Source: Gordonia pseudamarae (GTDB lineage: Bacteria > Actinomycetota > Actinomycetes > Mycobacteriales > Mycobacteriaceae). Taken from it: a DNA stretch of 64,000 nt. Of this stretch, positions 1 to 8,133 are shown one piece after another. Position numbers and translations under genes: made by a program. The stretch lies in NCBI RefSeq assembly GCF_025273675.1, contig NZ_CP045809.1, positions 2,728,001 through 2,792,000 of the forward strand, given 5' to 3'. The notes below the pieces were generated by a model. That model did no database searches, was not told the origin of the DNA, and saw nothing but the letters and a program-made list of their open reading frames with translations. Position 1 is the stretch's first letter; every line of letters starts with the position of its first letter.

Positions 1-1
1 A

Positions 2-64
2 TCCGTCGATCTCGCGCGGGGAGCCCTGGACGAGGATCTCATGCGGCAGGCGTGGGGACACTGA
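2..64 (+). CDS. VapB-like antitoxin, C-terminal end only
   Basis: Reading frame open from the window edge to a TGA at 62-64. It encodes a 20-residue tail (SVDLARGALDEDLMRQAWGH) of the acidic type that ends many small VapB antitoxins. The stop lies one base before the ATG of the vapC-like gene, the usual tight antitoxin-toxin order. The DNA-binding part lies outside the window, so the antitoxin family cannot be assigned. The call rests mainly on position. Confidence 0.6.
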   Translation, partial: SVDLARGALDEDLMRQAWGH

Positions 65-65
65 C

Positions 66-485
66 ATGGGCGACTCCGGGAGGTGGCTGATCGACAAATC
101 GGCCTACGCGCGACTGCGACTATCCCCCGATGAACTGACGTGGGTCGACCGCATCCAGCGCGGGCTTGTATATGTCGCAACACCCACACTCCTGGAGATC
201 GGGTACTCAGTCCGTAGCGGTGATGAATGGGAGCGCTTCCAGAAGCACCCGCCCGTCTCCGAAATGCCTACCGCACTGTTCTCCGAACGCGTGGACAGCA
301 GAGCACTCGAAGTGCAAGGGCTCCTTGCCCGGCGCGGACACCACCGCGCGGCCAAAGTGCCCGACCTGCTCATCGCCGCGATTGCCGAGCTGTCGGATCT
401 GACGGTGCTGCACGCCGACAAGGATTTCGAGCTGATCGCCGACATCACCGGCCAACCGATGGAACGACTGACAGGGGATTTCTGA
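66..485 (+). CDS. vapC: VapC-type PIN-domain toxin ribonuclease
   Basis: A 139-residue protein of usual VapC size. The acidic PIN residues are visible: D10 (LID), E44 (LLEIGY), D100 (VPDLLIAA) and D118/D120 (HADKDF). These coordinate Mg2+ for RNA cleavage in the family; VapC toxins typically cut tRNA or rRNA and are neutralised by VapB. The start is one base after the presumed antitoxin stop, and only three bases separate its stop from the GTG of the restriction subunit, so the three genes look co-transcribed. A toxin-antitoxin pair inside a restriction operon may stabilise it (inference). The RNA target cannot be told from sequence. Confidence 0.88.
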   Translation: MGDSGRWLIDKSAYARLRLSPDELTWVDRIQRGLVYVATPTLLEIGYSVRSGDEWERFQKHPPVSEMPTALFSERVDSRALEVQGLLARRGHHRAAKVPDLLIAAIAELSDLTVLHADKDFELIADITGQPMERLTGDF

Positions 486-488
486 CCC

Positions 489-3400
489 GTGAGCAACTTC
501 GCGTTCGTCCGCCAGACATTGCCGTCGGTCCATGAGGATTGCGCGCGCGCCGAATCGTACCTGCACTCCGATCCGCGGTCGGCCTGCTTCTACTCGCGAC
601 GCGTGGTCGAGGAGGTCGTCGGCTATCTCTACGATGTGCTGTCGCTGCGGATCCCGTACCGGGACGACCTCGCGGCAAAGATCGGCGACGCCTCATTCAG
701 AACGCGGGTACCGCACGGTATTACGGACAAGATGACGCGGATCCGCAAGATCGCGAACACCGCGGTGCACGAGAATCGGCAGATCCGTCCCGATGTGTCG
801 CTGGCCGTGCTGCGAGAAATGTTCAACGTCGTGGTGTGGGCGTCCTACCACCACTCCCCGCACCCGACGGCGGTGCCGCTGCACGCACAGTTCGACCCGA
901 AACTCGCCGCACGGGCCGCACCGTTGTCGCGGGAGCAGTTCGCGCAGATCGCGGCCAGGTTCAGGTCGCAGGACGAAGCGCGGGCCAAGGCGCTCGCCGA
1001 AAAGACCGAACTGCTCGCCGCGCGTGACGCCGAGATCGCGGCATTGCAAGCGCAGATCGCCGCCGCGCAGGCCACCGTCGCACCCGATGACCGCGACTAC
1101 TCCGAATCCGATACCCGCGATGTGTTCATCGACCTGCTGCTGCACGAGGCGGGCTGGCCACTCGATCAGGAACGGGACCGCGAGTACGAGGTCACCGGCA
1201 TGCCGAATGCCACCGGGAAAGGCGTCGTCGACTATGTGCTGTGGGGTGCCGACGGCCGCCCGCTGGCCGTGGTGGAAGCCAAGCGCACCTCCAAATCCCC
1301 GGAGGTCGGGCAGCAGCAAGCCGCGCTGTACGCCGACTGCCTCGAAGAACGGTTCGGCCGGCGGCCGGTGATCTTCTACACCAACGGATACGAACACCGC
1401 ATCTGGGACGACGCGGGCGGCTACCCGCCCCGCGAGATCGACGGCTTCTACACCGCCGATGAACTCGAACTGCTCATCCAGCGCCGCCGCACCCGGCTGC
1501 CGCTGACTACCGCCCCCGCCAACACCGACATCGCCGGGCGTCCCTACCAGGTGCGCGCCATCAAAGCGGTCGGTGATGTGTTCGACCGCAAACAGCGTGA
1601 GGCCCTGCTGGTGATGGCCACCGGCGCGGGTAAGACCCGCACCGTCATCGCGCTCGTCGACCTGTTGCAGAAGGCCAACTGGGTCAAGCGGGTTCTGTTC
1701 CTGGCCGACCGCACCGCACTGGTCAACCAGGCCGCGAGCGCCTTCACGGCGCATCTGCCCGGGTCCACCACCGTCAACCTGGTCACCGAGAAGGTCACCG
1801 ACGGCCGCGTCTTCGTATCCACCTATCCGACGATGATGAACCTCATCGACGACACGGTCAACGGCCAACGACGTTTCGGCCCCGGCTATTTCGATCTCAT
1901 CGTGATCGATGAGGCACACCGGTCGGTGTACGCCAAGTACGGCGTGATCTTCGACTACTTCGACTCATTGCTGGTGGGGCTGACCGCCACCCCCAAGGAC
2001 GAGGTGGACCACAACACCTACCGGCTGTTCCATCTCGAGGACGGTGTGCCCACCGACGCTTACAGTCTCGACGAGGCCGTCGACGCCGGATACCTGGTTC
2101 CGCCGAAAGGAATCAGCGTGAGCACCCAGTTCTTGCGGTCGGGTATCCGCTACGACGACCTGTCCGAGGAGGAAAAAGACCAATGGGACGGGCTCGACTG
2201 GGGCGAGGACGGACCACCCGACGAGGTGGGCGCCGAAGAACTCAACCGGTTCCTGTTCAACGAGGACACCGTCGACAAGGTGCTGTCGACGCTGATGACG
2301 CAGGGCTACAAGGTCGCCGGCGGGGACCGACTCGGTAAAACCATCATCTTCGCGAAAAGCCAGAAACATGCCGAGTTCATCGAAAAGCGTTTCAATCTGG
2401 CCTATCCCGAGTATGCCGGGCAGTTCGCCCGCGTCATCACCCACGGCACCCCGTACGCGCAATCGCTCATCGACGACTTCTCCGTCAAGGACAAGGCACC
2501 GCATATCGCGATCAGCGTCGACATGCTCGACACCGGCATCGACGTACCCGAAGTGCTCAACCTGGTGTTCTTCAAGCAGGTGCGATCCAAGTCGAAGTTC
2601 TGGCAGATGATCGGCCGCGGTACCCGGCTGTGCCCCGAGGTGTTCGGTCCGGGCGAGGACAAGCAGGACTTCGTGGTGTTCGACTTCTGCGGCAACCTCG
2701 AGTACTTCGGCCAAGACCTACCCGGATCCGAAGGCAGTATTCAGAAGTCGTTGGCACAGAGACTATTTGAGACCCGACTGAATCTGGTGACAGCGCTCGG
2801 CGACGCCGAACCCGACCTCAGGGCGGCCACCGTCAACGGGCTGCACGAGATCGTCGCCGGCATGAACCTCGACAATGTCGTGGTGCGCAAACACCGCAAG
2901 ACCGTCGAACGGTTCGCCCAGGCCGACGCATGGGCCGCGCTCACCCCCGACGACGCCGACGCGGCGCTCCCCCTGGCGGGGTTGCCGTCGTCGGTGCGCG
3001 ACGACGACGAAGACGCCAAACGATTCGACCTGGTGGTGTTGCGCCGCCAACTCGCCCAACTCAACGCCGATATGCTTGCCGCCGAACAGCTTCGGGTCCG
3101 CATCCAGGATGTGGCGGCCAGCCTGCTCGGCAAGACCGCGATACCGTCGGTCGCCGCGCAGGCGGAGCTGCTGGAGTCGGTGGCCGGTGACGAATGGTGG
3201 ATCGACGTCACCCTCCCGATGCTCGAAGAAGCCCGCAGAAAGCTCCGCGGACTGGTCCGGTTCATCGAGAAGACCTCCCGCAACCCGGTGTATACCGACT
3301 TCGAGGACACCATCGGCGACGGCGTCGAGGTACATCTGCCCGGTATCACCCCCGGCACCAACTTCGACCGGTTCCGGTCGAAAGCCGAAGCGTACCTGCG

Positions 3401-3824
3401 TGAGCACCTCGACAACCTTGCCCTGCAACGGCTGCGCCGCAACCGGCAGCTCACCGCCGACGACATCACCGAACTCGAGCAGATGCTGCTCGCCGCCGGC
3501 GGGCAGCGAGGCGACATCGTGTTTGCCGGGCAGCAGACCGGTGGGCTGGGAGTGTTCGTGCGCGGCCTCGTCGGACTCGACCGCGCCGCCGCCACCGAAG
3601 CGTTCCAGCATTATCTGGGCGGCACCACGTTCACCGTCGAGCAGGTGCGGTTCGTCAACCACATCGTCGACGAACTGACCCGCAACGGTGTCATGGAACC
3701 CGACCGGCTGTTCGAATCGCCGTACACCGATCACGGCACGCCGTTCGACGACGACGACCTGTTCACCATCGCTGACACCCTGCGCCGAATCACCGCCTCG
3801 GCGATGCCCCAACACGTGGCGTAG
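489..3824 (+). CDS. hsdR: Type I restriction enzyme R subunit (HsdR, EcoEI-like)
   Basis: An 1111-residue motor-nuclease subunit. Order: N-terminal DUF4145-like helical region (about 1-125), short coiled coil (about 150-200), PD-(D/E)xK nuclease with D248, E263 and K265 (VVDYVL then VVEAKR), SF2 helicase with Walker A GAGKT at 379-383 and DEAH at 474-477, second helicase lobe near 600-720 (IGRGTRLC), and a C-terminal domain of the EcoEI R type. HsdR translocates DNA and cuts unmethylated DNA when bound to HsdM/HsdS. Those partner genes are not in the window and probably lie just upstream of vapB. The start is a GTG three bases after vapC. The gene faces the KfrA-like gene with a 27-bp gap. 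Confidence 0.9.
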   Translation: MSNFAFVRQTLPSVHEDCARAESYLHSDPRSACFYSRRVVEEVVGYLYDVLSLRIPYRDDLAAKIGDASFRTRVPHGITDKMTRIRKIANTAVHENRQIRPDVSLAVLREMFNVVVWASYHHSPHPTAVPLHAQFDPKLAARAAPLSREQFAQIAARFRSQDEARAKALAEKTELLAARDAEIAALQAQIAAAQATVAPDDRDYSESDTRDVFIDLLLHEAGWPLDQERDREYEVTGMPNATGKGVVDYVLWGADGRPLAVVEAKRTSKSPEVGQQQAALYADCLEERFGRRPVIFYTNGYEHRIWDDAGGYPPREIDGFYTADELELLIQRRRTRLPLTTAPANTDIAGRPYQVRAIKAVGDVFDRKQREALLVMATGAGKTRTVIALVDLLQKANWVKRVLFLADRTALVNQAASAFTAHLPGSTTVNLVTEKVTDGRVFVSTYPTMMNLIDDTVNGQRRFGPGYFDLIVIDEAHRSVYAKYGVIFDYFDSLLVGLTATPKDEVDHNTYRLFHLEDGVPTDAYSLDEAVDAGYLVPPKGISVSTQFLRSGIRYDDLSEEEKDQWDGLDWGEDGPPDEVGAEELNRFLFNEDTVDKVLSTLMTQGYKVAGGDRLGKTIIFAKSQKHAEFIEKRFNLAYPEYAGQFARVITHGTPYAQSLIDDFSVKDKAPHIAISVDMLDTGIDVPEVLNLVFFKQVRSKSKFWQMIGRGTRLCPEVFGPGEDKQDFVVFDFCGNLEYFGQDLPGSEGSIQKSLAQRLFETRLNLVTALGDAEPDLRAATVNGLHEIVAGMNLDNVVVRKHRKTVERFAQADAWAALTPDDADAALPLAGLPSSVRDDDEDAKRFDLVVLRRQLAQLNADMLAAEQLRVRIQDVAASLLGKTAIPSVAAQAELLESVAGDEWWIDVTLPMLEEARRKLRGLVRFIEKTSRNPVYTDFEDTIGDGVEVHLPGITPGTNFDRFRSKAEAYLREHLDNLALQRLRRNRQLTADDITELEQMLLAAGGQRGDIVFAGQQTGGLGVFVRGLVGLDRAAATEAFQHYLGGTTFTVEQVRFVNHIVDELTRNGVMEPDRLFESPYTDHGTPFDDDDLFTIADTLRRITASAMPQHVA

Positions 3825-3851
3825 TGCGCCGCACGGATCACGGCCGGCGGC

Positions 3852-4910
3852 CTATTTCTGATCGGTGGGGTTCGCCGGCTCGATCCGATCCAGCAGCAGA
3901 CGCAAGGTGGCGGCTTCAGTTCGTGCTGCGGCCAATTCCAGTGTCGTACCGGTGAGCCGACCCTGGGCGTCGCGGCTGGCGGCCGTGAGTTTCTCGATCT
4001 CATCGCGCAGCGTGGCAACCTGGCCGGTCAGGTCGGCCTCGACAGCGGCAGCCCGCTGCTCGGCGAGCGCTGCGCGCTTGTCGCTCTGGACGGCGGCGTC
4101 GCGAGCGGATGCCAGTGCACCGGTGAGCTTGTCGATCTCATCGCGTAGCTCGGTGGCCCGCGCGGTGAGGTCGGTCTCGATGGCCGCTGCCCGCTGCTCG
4201 GCCAGTGCCGTGCGCTTGTCGGAGTCCGCGACGGCGTCCCGTGCCGTTGCCAGTTGTTCGCGGAGCACCTCGGTCTCGAACGTGACGGAGGCCAGCGTCT
4301 TTTCTGCCTTGGCCAGCTCGGCGCGAGCGGCATCGGCCATGGCCAGAGCCTCGGCCCTGTCGGCGGTGGCTACCTGCGCGACCCGCGCAGCGGTGTCCTG
4401 CGCCTTCTGCTGGGCGTCCATGGCCGCCTGATGTCCCTGTGCGGCATTGCGGAGATCCGTCACAGTGTCTTTTATCGCCGCCAACTCCGCCTGGGCCTTC
4501 GCCAACGATGTTTCGGCCTCGGCTTGCCTGGTCTCGGCCCTGGTCTGGGCCGCGACAGCGTCGCCGGCCTCCGTGGCGAGGCGGTTCAGTTCGGCGGCGT
4601 GACGTACCTCCAGCTCAGCCATCGCGGTGACCACGGCCTTCTGCCATACCGGTTGCAGATCGTCCACGATGTCGGCTGGTAGCGCGATGTCGCCGCGTTC
4701 GGCCTGCTGCACCGCCCGGCGCTTGTCGCGCAGCCACGAGGCGACGAGATTGTAGTCCCCCAGACCGCTGTGACCTCGGACTTTGTCATAGAACGCCTTG
4801 TTGACGACCTTCGCGTCGGCCGCGATGGTATCGGCCCAGGTCTGCTCAAGGATGTTCGCCTGATCCGGCGTGAGCGTGGTCGCCACCGTCGTTCTCCGTT
4901 CACCTGCCAT
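3852..4910 (-). CDS. KfrA-like DNA-binding coiled-coil protein
   Basis: A 352-residue protein. Residues 1-110 look like the KfrA N-terminal DNA-binding domain of plasmid and accessory-region proteins (short helices, NKAFYDKVRGHSG, then WLRDKRR). The rest is almost wholly Ala/Glu/Arg-rich coiled coil containing a 46-residue tandem repeat. KfrA of broad-host-range plasmids binds palindromes in its own promoter and forms filaments helping segregation; that is family knowledge, not shown here. Its 5' end faces the recombinase gene across an AT-rich spacer with a clean palindrome, a likely autoregulatory site. No parA/parB lies nearby, so a chromosomal role (element stability or defence) is open. 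Start chosen at the first ATG. Confidence 0.65.
   Translation of the reverse strand: MAGERRTTVATTLTPDQANILEQTWADTIAADAKVVNKAFYDKVRGHSGLGDYNLVASWLRDKRRAVQQAERGDIALPADIVDDLQPVWQKAVVTAMAELEVRHAAELNRLATEAGDAVAAQTRAETRQAEAETSLAKAQAELAAIKDTVTDLRNAAQGHQAAMDAQQKAQDTAARVAQVATADRAEALAMADAARAELAKAEKTLASVTFETEVLREQLATARDAVADSDKRTALAEQRAAAIETDLTARATELRDEIDKLTGALASARDAAVQSDKRAALAEQRAAAVEADLTGQVATLRDEIEKLTAASRDAQGRLTGTTLELAAARTEAATLRLLLDRIEPANPTDQK
3973..4248. repeat. 138-bp tandem repeat (two copies) in the KfrA-like coiled coil
   Basis: Two adjacent 46-residue units in the KfrA-like protein share ARDA, SDKR, ALAEQRAAA, ETDLT/EADLT, LRDEI and KLT in the same order. The nucleotide copies differ at scattered positions, so the duplication is not very recent. 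Boundaries are good to a few bases. Confidence 0.75.
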
Positions 4911-4931
4911 GAATTCATGCGTTCAGAGCAA

Positions 4932-4945
4932 TAATACCAGTATTA
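4932..4945. promoter_or_regulatory. Palindromic operator candidate in an AT-rich divergent promoter
   Basis: TAATAC-CA-GTATTA is a perfect inverted repeat (6+2+6) in the only strikingly AT-rich stretch of this region (about 4915-4960), between the KfrA-like gene and the divergent recombinase gene. Position and symmetry fit an operator for the KfrA-like protein. TATTAATATT, overlapping it, could supply promoter elements for either side. Confidence 0.5.
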
Positions 4946-4973
4946 ATATTGATATGTTCCAGCACATGCCAGG

Positions 4974-6065
4974 ATGGGAGTGTATCGCGATAATGATCCT
5001 TATCACGGTATCGTTATCGTCGTGGACATTGAGCCGTACAACGGGCGCGTGGAAGCCGATCCGACCGCACCGGTACACGTACCGACAGAACTGGTACGCG
5101 CCGCGGTGAACGACGCCCGCTCACCGGTCCCCGTGGAGGTGCATCGGTCGGTGGCGCTGTCGGTGGCACGCGGGTCCGAGAAGACGGCACGGCTGCGGCT
5201 GGAGAGGTTGGCACGCGTGGTGATGGCGACAGGACAGGTGGACTCGCCCGCCGCGGTCTGGTCGACCGATTGGGCCACGCTGCCCGTGGAGGTTTACGAG
5301 TCGCTGGACCGCTCGATCGGTGCGGTGTGGGGCTCCGCGTCGACACGCAATGCCATGCGCGATTCGGTACGTGCGGTGGTACGGGGCTGCCGCGACGCCG
5401 GGTTGATGGAACACGGTCCCGCAATGGTGGCGTTGTCGGCACTGCAGCCGGAGAAGATCGGTCGCGACGAGGACAAGCAGGCACGCGGACATGTGGACGC
5501 GGCCCGGGTCAAGGCCGCGTTCGAGGCACTGGCCGCGGACTCGTCGGCGACGGCCAGGCGCGATAGTGCGCTGATCGCACTGCTGGTCGGGGCGGGCCTG
5601 CGGCGCGGGGAGGCGGTGATGCTGGATCTGTCGGACGTGGACGCGGCGCGGGAAACGCTCGTCGTGACCGGCAAGGGCGGCGTGGTCCGCTCGGTGCCGC
5701 TGGCCCCAGGGGTGCGGCGGGCGCTGACCGCGTGGCTGGCGGTGCGCGGAGACGACGCCGGACCCCTGCTGACACCGATGAGCAAGGCGGTTCCCCGGGT
5801 GGCGGTCGTCGAGACCGGCCGTCGACTGTCGGTGGATGCGGTGGCCGCCGCGGTGCGCCGACGGTTCATCGGCGAGTCGGAGGCGGTGCGGCCCCATGAC
5901 CTGCGGCGCACGTTCGTCGGCGATCTACTGGACTCCGGGGCCGACCTGTCGACGGTGTCGAAAATCGTCGGCCACAGCAATCCGGCGACGACGGCGGGCT
6001 ACGACCGGCGCGGGATCGCCACACGACGAGCGGCGGTCGAACGCCTGTCGGTTCCGTTCGTGTGA
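4974..6065 (+). CDS. Tyrosine recombinase / phage-type integrase
   Basis: A 363-residue site-specific recombinase. The catalytic set is complete: R210 (GLRRGE), Lys in TGKGG, H308 and R311 (PHDLRR), H334 (VGHSNP) and nucleophile Y343 (TAGYDRR). Residues about 45-150 form the core-binding domain. The family cuts and rejoins DNA through a 3'-phosphotyrosine link. The ATG at 4974 has no clear Shine-Dalgarno and the first ~17 residues look non-conserved; a GTG near 5021 is an alternative start. It may have mobilised the neighbouring restriction/VapBC segment, but no attachment repeats or tRNA were seen in the window. It converges on recD with a 34-bp gap. Confidence 0.85.
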   Translation: MGVYRDNDPYHGIVIVVDIEPYNGRVEADPTAPVHVPTELVRAAVNDARSPVPVEVHRSVALSVARGSEKTARLRLERLARVVMATGQVDSPAAVWSTDWATLPVEVYESLDRSIGAVWGSASTRNAMRDSVRAVVRGCRDAGLMEHGPAMVALSALQPEKIGRDEDKQARGHVDAARVKAAFEALAADSSATARRDSALIALLVGAGLRRGEAVMLDLSDVDAARETLVVTGKGGVVRSVPLAPGVRRALTAWLAVRGDDAGPLLTPMSKAVPRVAVVETGRRLSVDAVAAAVRRRFIGESEAVRPHDLRRTFVGDLLDSGADLSTVSKIVGHSNPATTAGYDRRGIATRRAAVERLSVPFV

Positions 6066-6099
6066 ACCGTCGCGGAGCGACAGACCCTGGGAATCGGCC

Positions 6100-8133
6100 T
6101 CAGTCTCCGAGTGCGCGGATCCGGGACCGCAGACCGCTGGCGCGCGCCACGCGCCTGTCGACTGCCGCTGTGAGGACGTCGAGGGTGCCCACTATCCAGA
6201 CTTCGGTCTGCGCGCGGGTGATGGCCGTGTACAAGAGCTCTCGGGTGAGCAGTTCGGAACCGATCGGCGGCAGCACCACCGTCACCGCACCGTACTGGCT
6301 GCCCTGACTGCGGTGGATGGTCATCGCGTACGCGGGCACCACATCCGACAGGCGCGCCGGATGCACCCGGTGCACCCCCGACTCGCCACGAGCGAAAGCG
6401 ACGGTGAGCGGAACCGGATCACCCGGCGCAACGGTTGCCCGGACATCGCGGATCACCACACCGCAGTCGCCGTTGGAGGTGTCGGTTTCCTTGTCGTTGA
6501 CCGTCACCAGGACCGGCCGCCCGGCCTGCGACATGGCGGTCGACGCCGTCAGCGGCAGGTACGAGGCCGTACCGGTCCACTCGGTGATCTGGTCGGTCCA
6601 GCCCTGCACTCCCCAGCGGCCCTCGCGGTGCGCGCACAGCACACGATGGCGGTTGAGCGCGGCCAGCGCCGCCACATCGTCACCGGCCTCGGCGGCGGCC
6701 TGCAGATCCAGGCCCCACTTCGTCACGGCGGTCTGTACCGGATCGAGTCCGGTCGGATCGATGAGCACCACGCCGGGCAGGCCCGACCGGACGAGTTCGG
6801 CGACCCGGTCGGCGTCGCCGTCGTTGATGGCGGCGGCCAGCGTGGCGATGCCGGGACTGTTGCGGTGCCCACGGCGCAACGTGATGACACCAGCACTGAT
6901 CCTGGCCAGATCCGCATCATCGACAACCGAATCAGGGTCGACATCCGGGTCGGGCTCATCGCCCACATCGTCGGCCATCGTCATCCCGGCCGACGCGATC
7001 GCATCGCGGACCCGTGCGCGTCCGGCATCGGTCGTGGTGGCCTCCCCCGCGTCCACCCGGTCGACGAGGTCGGCGAGCACGGCACCGGCGTCGACGGATT
7101 CGAGCTGATGCGGGTCTCCGACGAAAATGATCCGCGCGTCGGGCCGGATCGCGTCGAGCACGTAACTCATCGCCGTCATCGACAGCATCGACGTCTCGTC
7201 CACCACCACCACGTCGTGGGGCAGCGTATTGGTGCGGTTGTAGCGGGGATTGGCGCCGGGCCGCCACCCCAGCAGCGAGTGCACGGTGACCGCCCGGATC
7301 GGCGTGGTGTCGCGCCGGTACGAGGCGACGGACGATTCGAGTTGTGCGGCGGCACGCCCGGTGGGGGCGCACAAGCCGATCCGCAGCCGATGCTCCGACA
7401 GATGTTCCAGGGTCGCGAGAATCCGTGCGACCGTGAAGGTTTTACCGGTTCCGGGACCACCGGCCAGGACGGTGATCCAGCGGCCCGCCGCCACGAACCC
7501 GGCCAGTCGCTGGCGGGCGTCGACCCGCGGCGAACCGGCCTCCGCATCCTTGTCTGGACTGTCCCCGTCCGGACTGTCCCCGTCGGGGCTGCCGAACGCC
7601 GCGTATACGGCCTCGCGCACCGCGTCGGGGTCGACGTCGGGGACCCGGGCGGCCCGCTCGTCGAGCACCGATCTGATGATGTGTTCCTGGCGAAAATACT
7701 TGTGCAGGTACAGCAGTGGGCCGTCCTCGGAGTCGACCAGCACCAGGGGGCGTAGCGGTCCGGCCGGCGAGCCGGTCACCAGTGGGCATACCGCGAGCGC
7801 CTCGAACAGTTCACGCCCCGACGGAATCCGGACGTCGACAACCGATTCTTGGGCAACCGATCCTTGGGCAACCGATTCTGTGGACGCCAGCAGTTCGGTG
7901 ACCTGATCCAGGGCCAGGCAGGTCGATCCGCGGCGGACAGCACGCATCGCCAGCGCCACTCCCACCTTGGCGGTGTCGCTCAGACGCTCACCCGACAACC
8001 GGCCCAGCCGGTCGACGAGGTGCAGATCGGCCGCCGACAGCAGACCCGCCCGGTTCCACGGTTCCAGAACCGGGTCCGCGCCCAGAACCAGGTCATCGGC
8101 GAACCGGTCCCGGCCGGCGATATCCACGGTCAT
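6100..8133 (-). CDS. recD: Exodeoxyribonuclease V alpha chain (RecD helicase)
   Basis: A 677-residue SF1B helicase, longer than the ~575-residue M. tuberculosis protein (from memory). Walker A GGPGTGKT lies at 225-232, followed by CAPTGRAA, DETSMLS, the GDPHQLESV motif and the C-terminal TIHRSQGSQ. RecD is the 5'-3' motor of RecBCD and loads on the opposite strand from RecB. The start ATG overlaps the recB stop by four bases (ATGA), so recB and recD are translationally coupled. Two pentapeptide repeat tracts (ESVAQ and SPDGD) lie in linkers before the motor and probably explain part of the extra length. Confidence 0.93.
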   Translation of the reverse strand: MTVDIAGRDRFADDLVLGADPVLEPWNRAGLLSAADLHLVDRLGRLSGERLSDTAKVGVALAMRAVRRGSTCLALDQVTELLASTESVAQGSVAQESVVDVRIPSGRELFEALAVCPLVTGSPAGPLRPLVLVDSEDGPLLYLHKYFRQEHIIRSVLDERAARVPDVDPDAVREAVYAAFGSPDGDSPDGDSPDKDAEAGSPRVDARQRLAGFVAAGRWITVLAGGPGTGKTFTVARILATLEHLSEHRLRIGLCAPTGRAAAQLESSVASYRRDTTPIRAVTVHSLLGWRPGANPRYNRTNTLPHDVVVVDETSMLSMTAMSYVLDAIRPDARIIFVGDPHQLESVDAGAVLADLVDRVDAGEATTTDAGRARVRDAIASAGMTMADDVGDEPDPDVDPDSVVDDADLARISAGVITLRRGHRNSPGIATLAAAINDGDADRVAELVRSGLPGVVLIDPTGLDPVQTAVTKWGLDLQAAAEAGDDVAALAALNRHRVLCAHREGRWGVQGWTDQITEWTGTASYLPLTASTAMSQAGRPVLVTVNDKETDTSNGDCGVVIRDVRATVAPGDPVPLTVAFARGESGVHRVHPARLSDVVPAYAMTIHRSQGSQYGAVTVVLPPIGSELLTRELLYTAITRAQTEVWIVGTLDVLTAAVDRRVARASGLRSRIRALGD
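7546..7590. repeat. 15-bp in-frame tandem repeat in recD (SPDGD x3)
   Basis: Three pentapeptide units, SPDGD, SPDGD, SPDKD, at RecD residues 182-196, from a 15-bp unit close to ggactgtccccgtcc on the + strand. The tract lies in the linker just before the Walker A domain. Confidence 0.85.
7840..7878. repeat. 15-bp in-frame tandem repeat in recD (ESVAQ type)
   Basis: RecD residues 86-98 read ESVAQ-GSVAQ-ESV. The + strand shows repeated ccttgggcaaccgat-like 15-bp units. It is another linker expansion within the N-terminal domain. Confidence 0.75.

Noticed and set aside
4911..4973. AT-rich spacer as a replication origin with the KfrA-like gene
   Set aside because: No Rep gene, iterons or DnaA boxes were seen; a promoter/operator explains it better.
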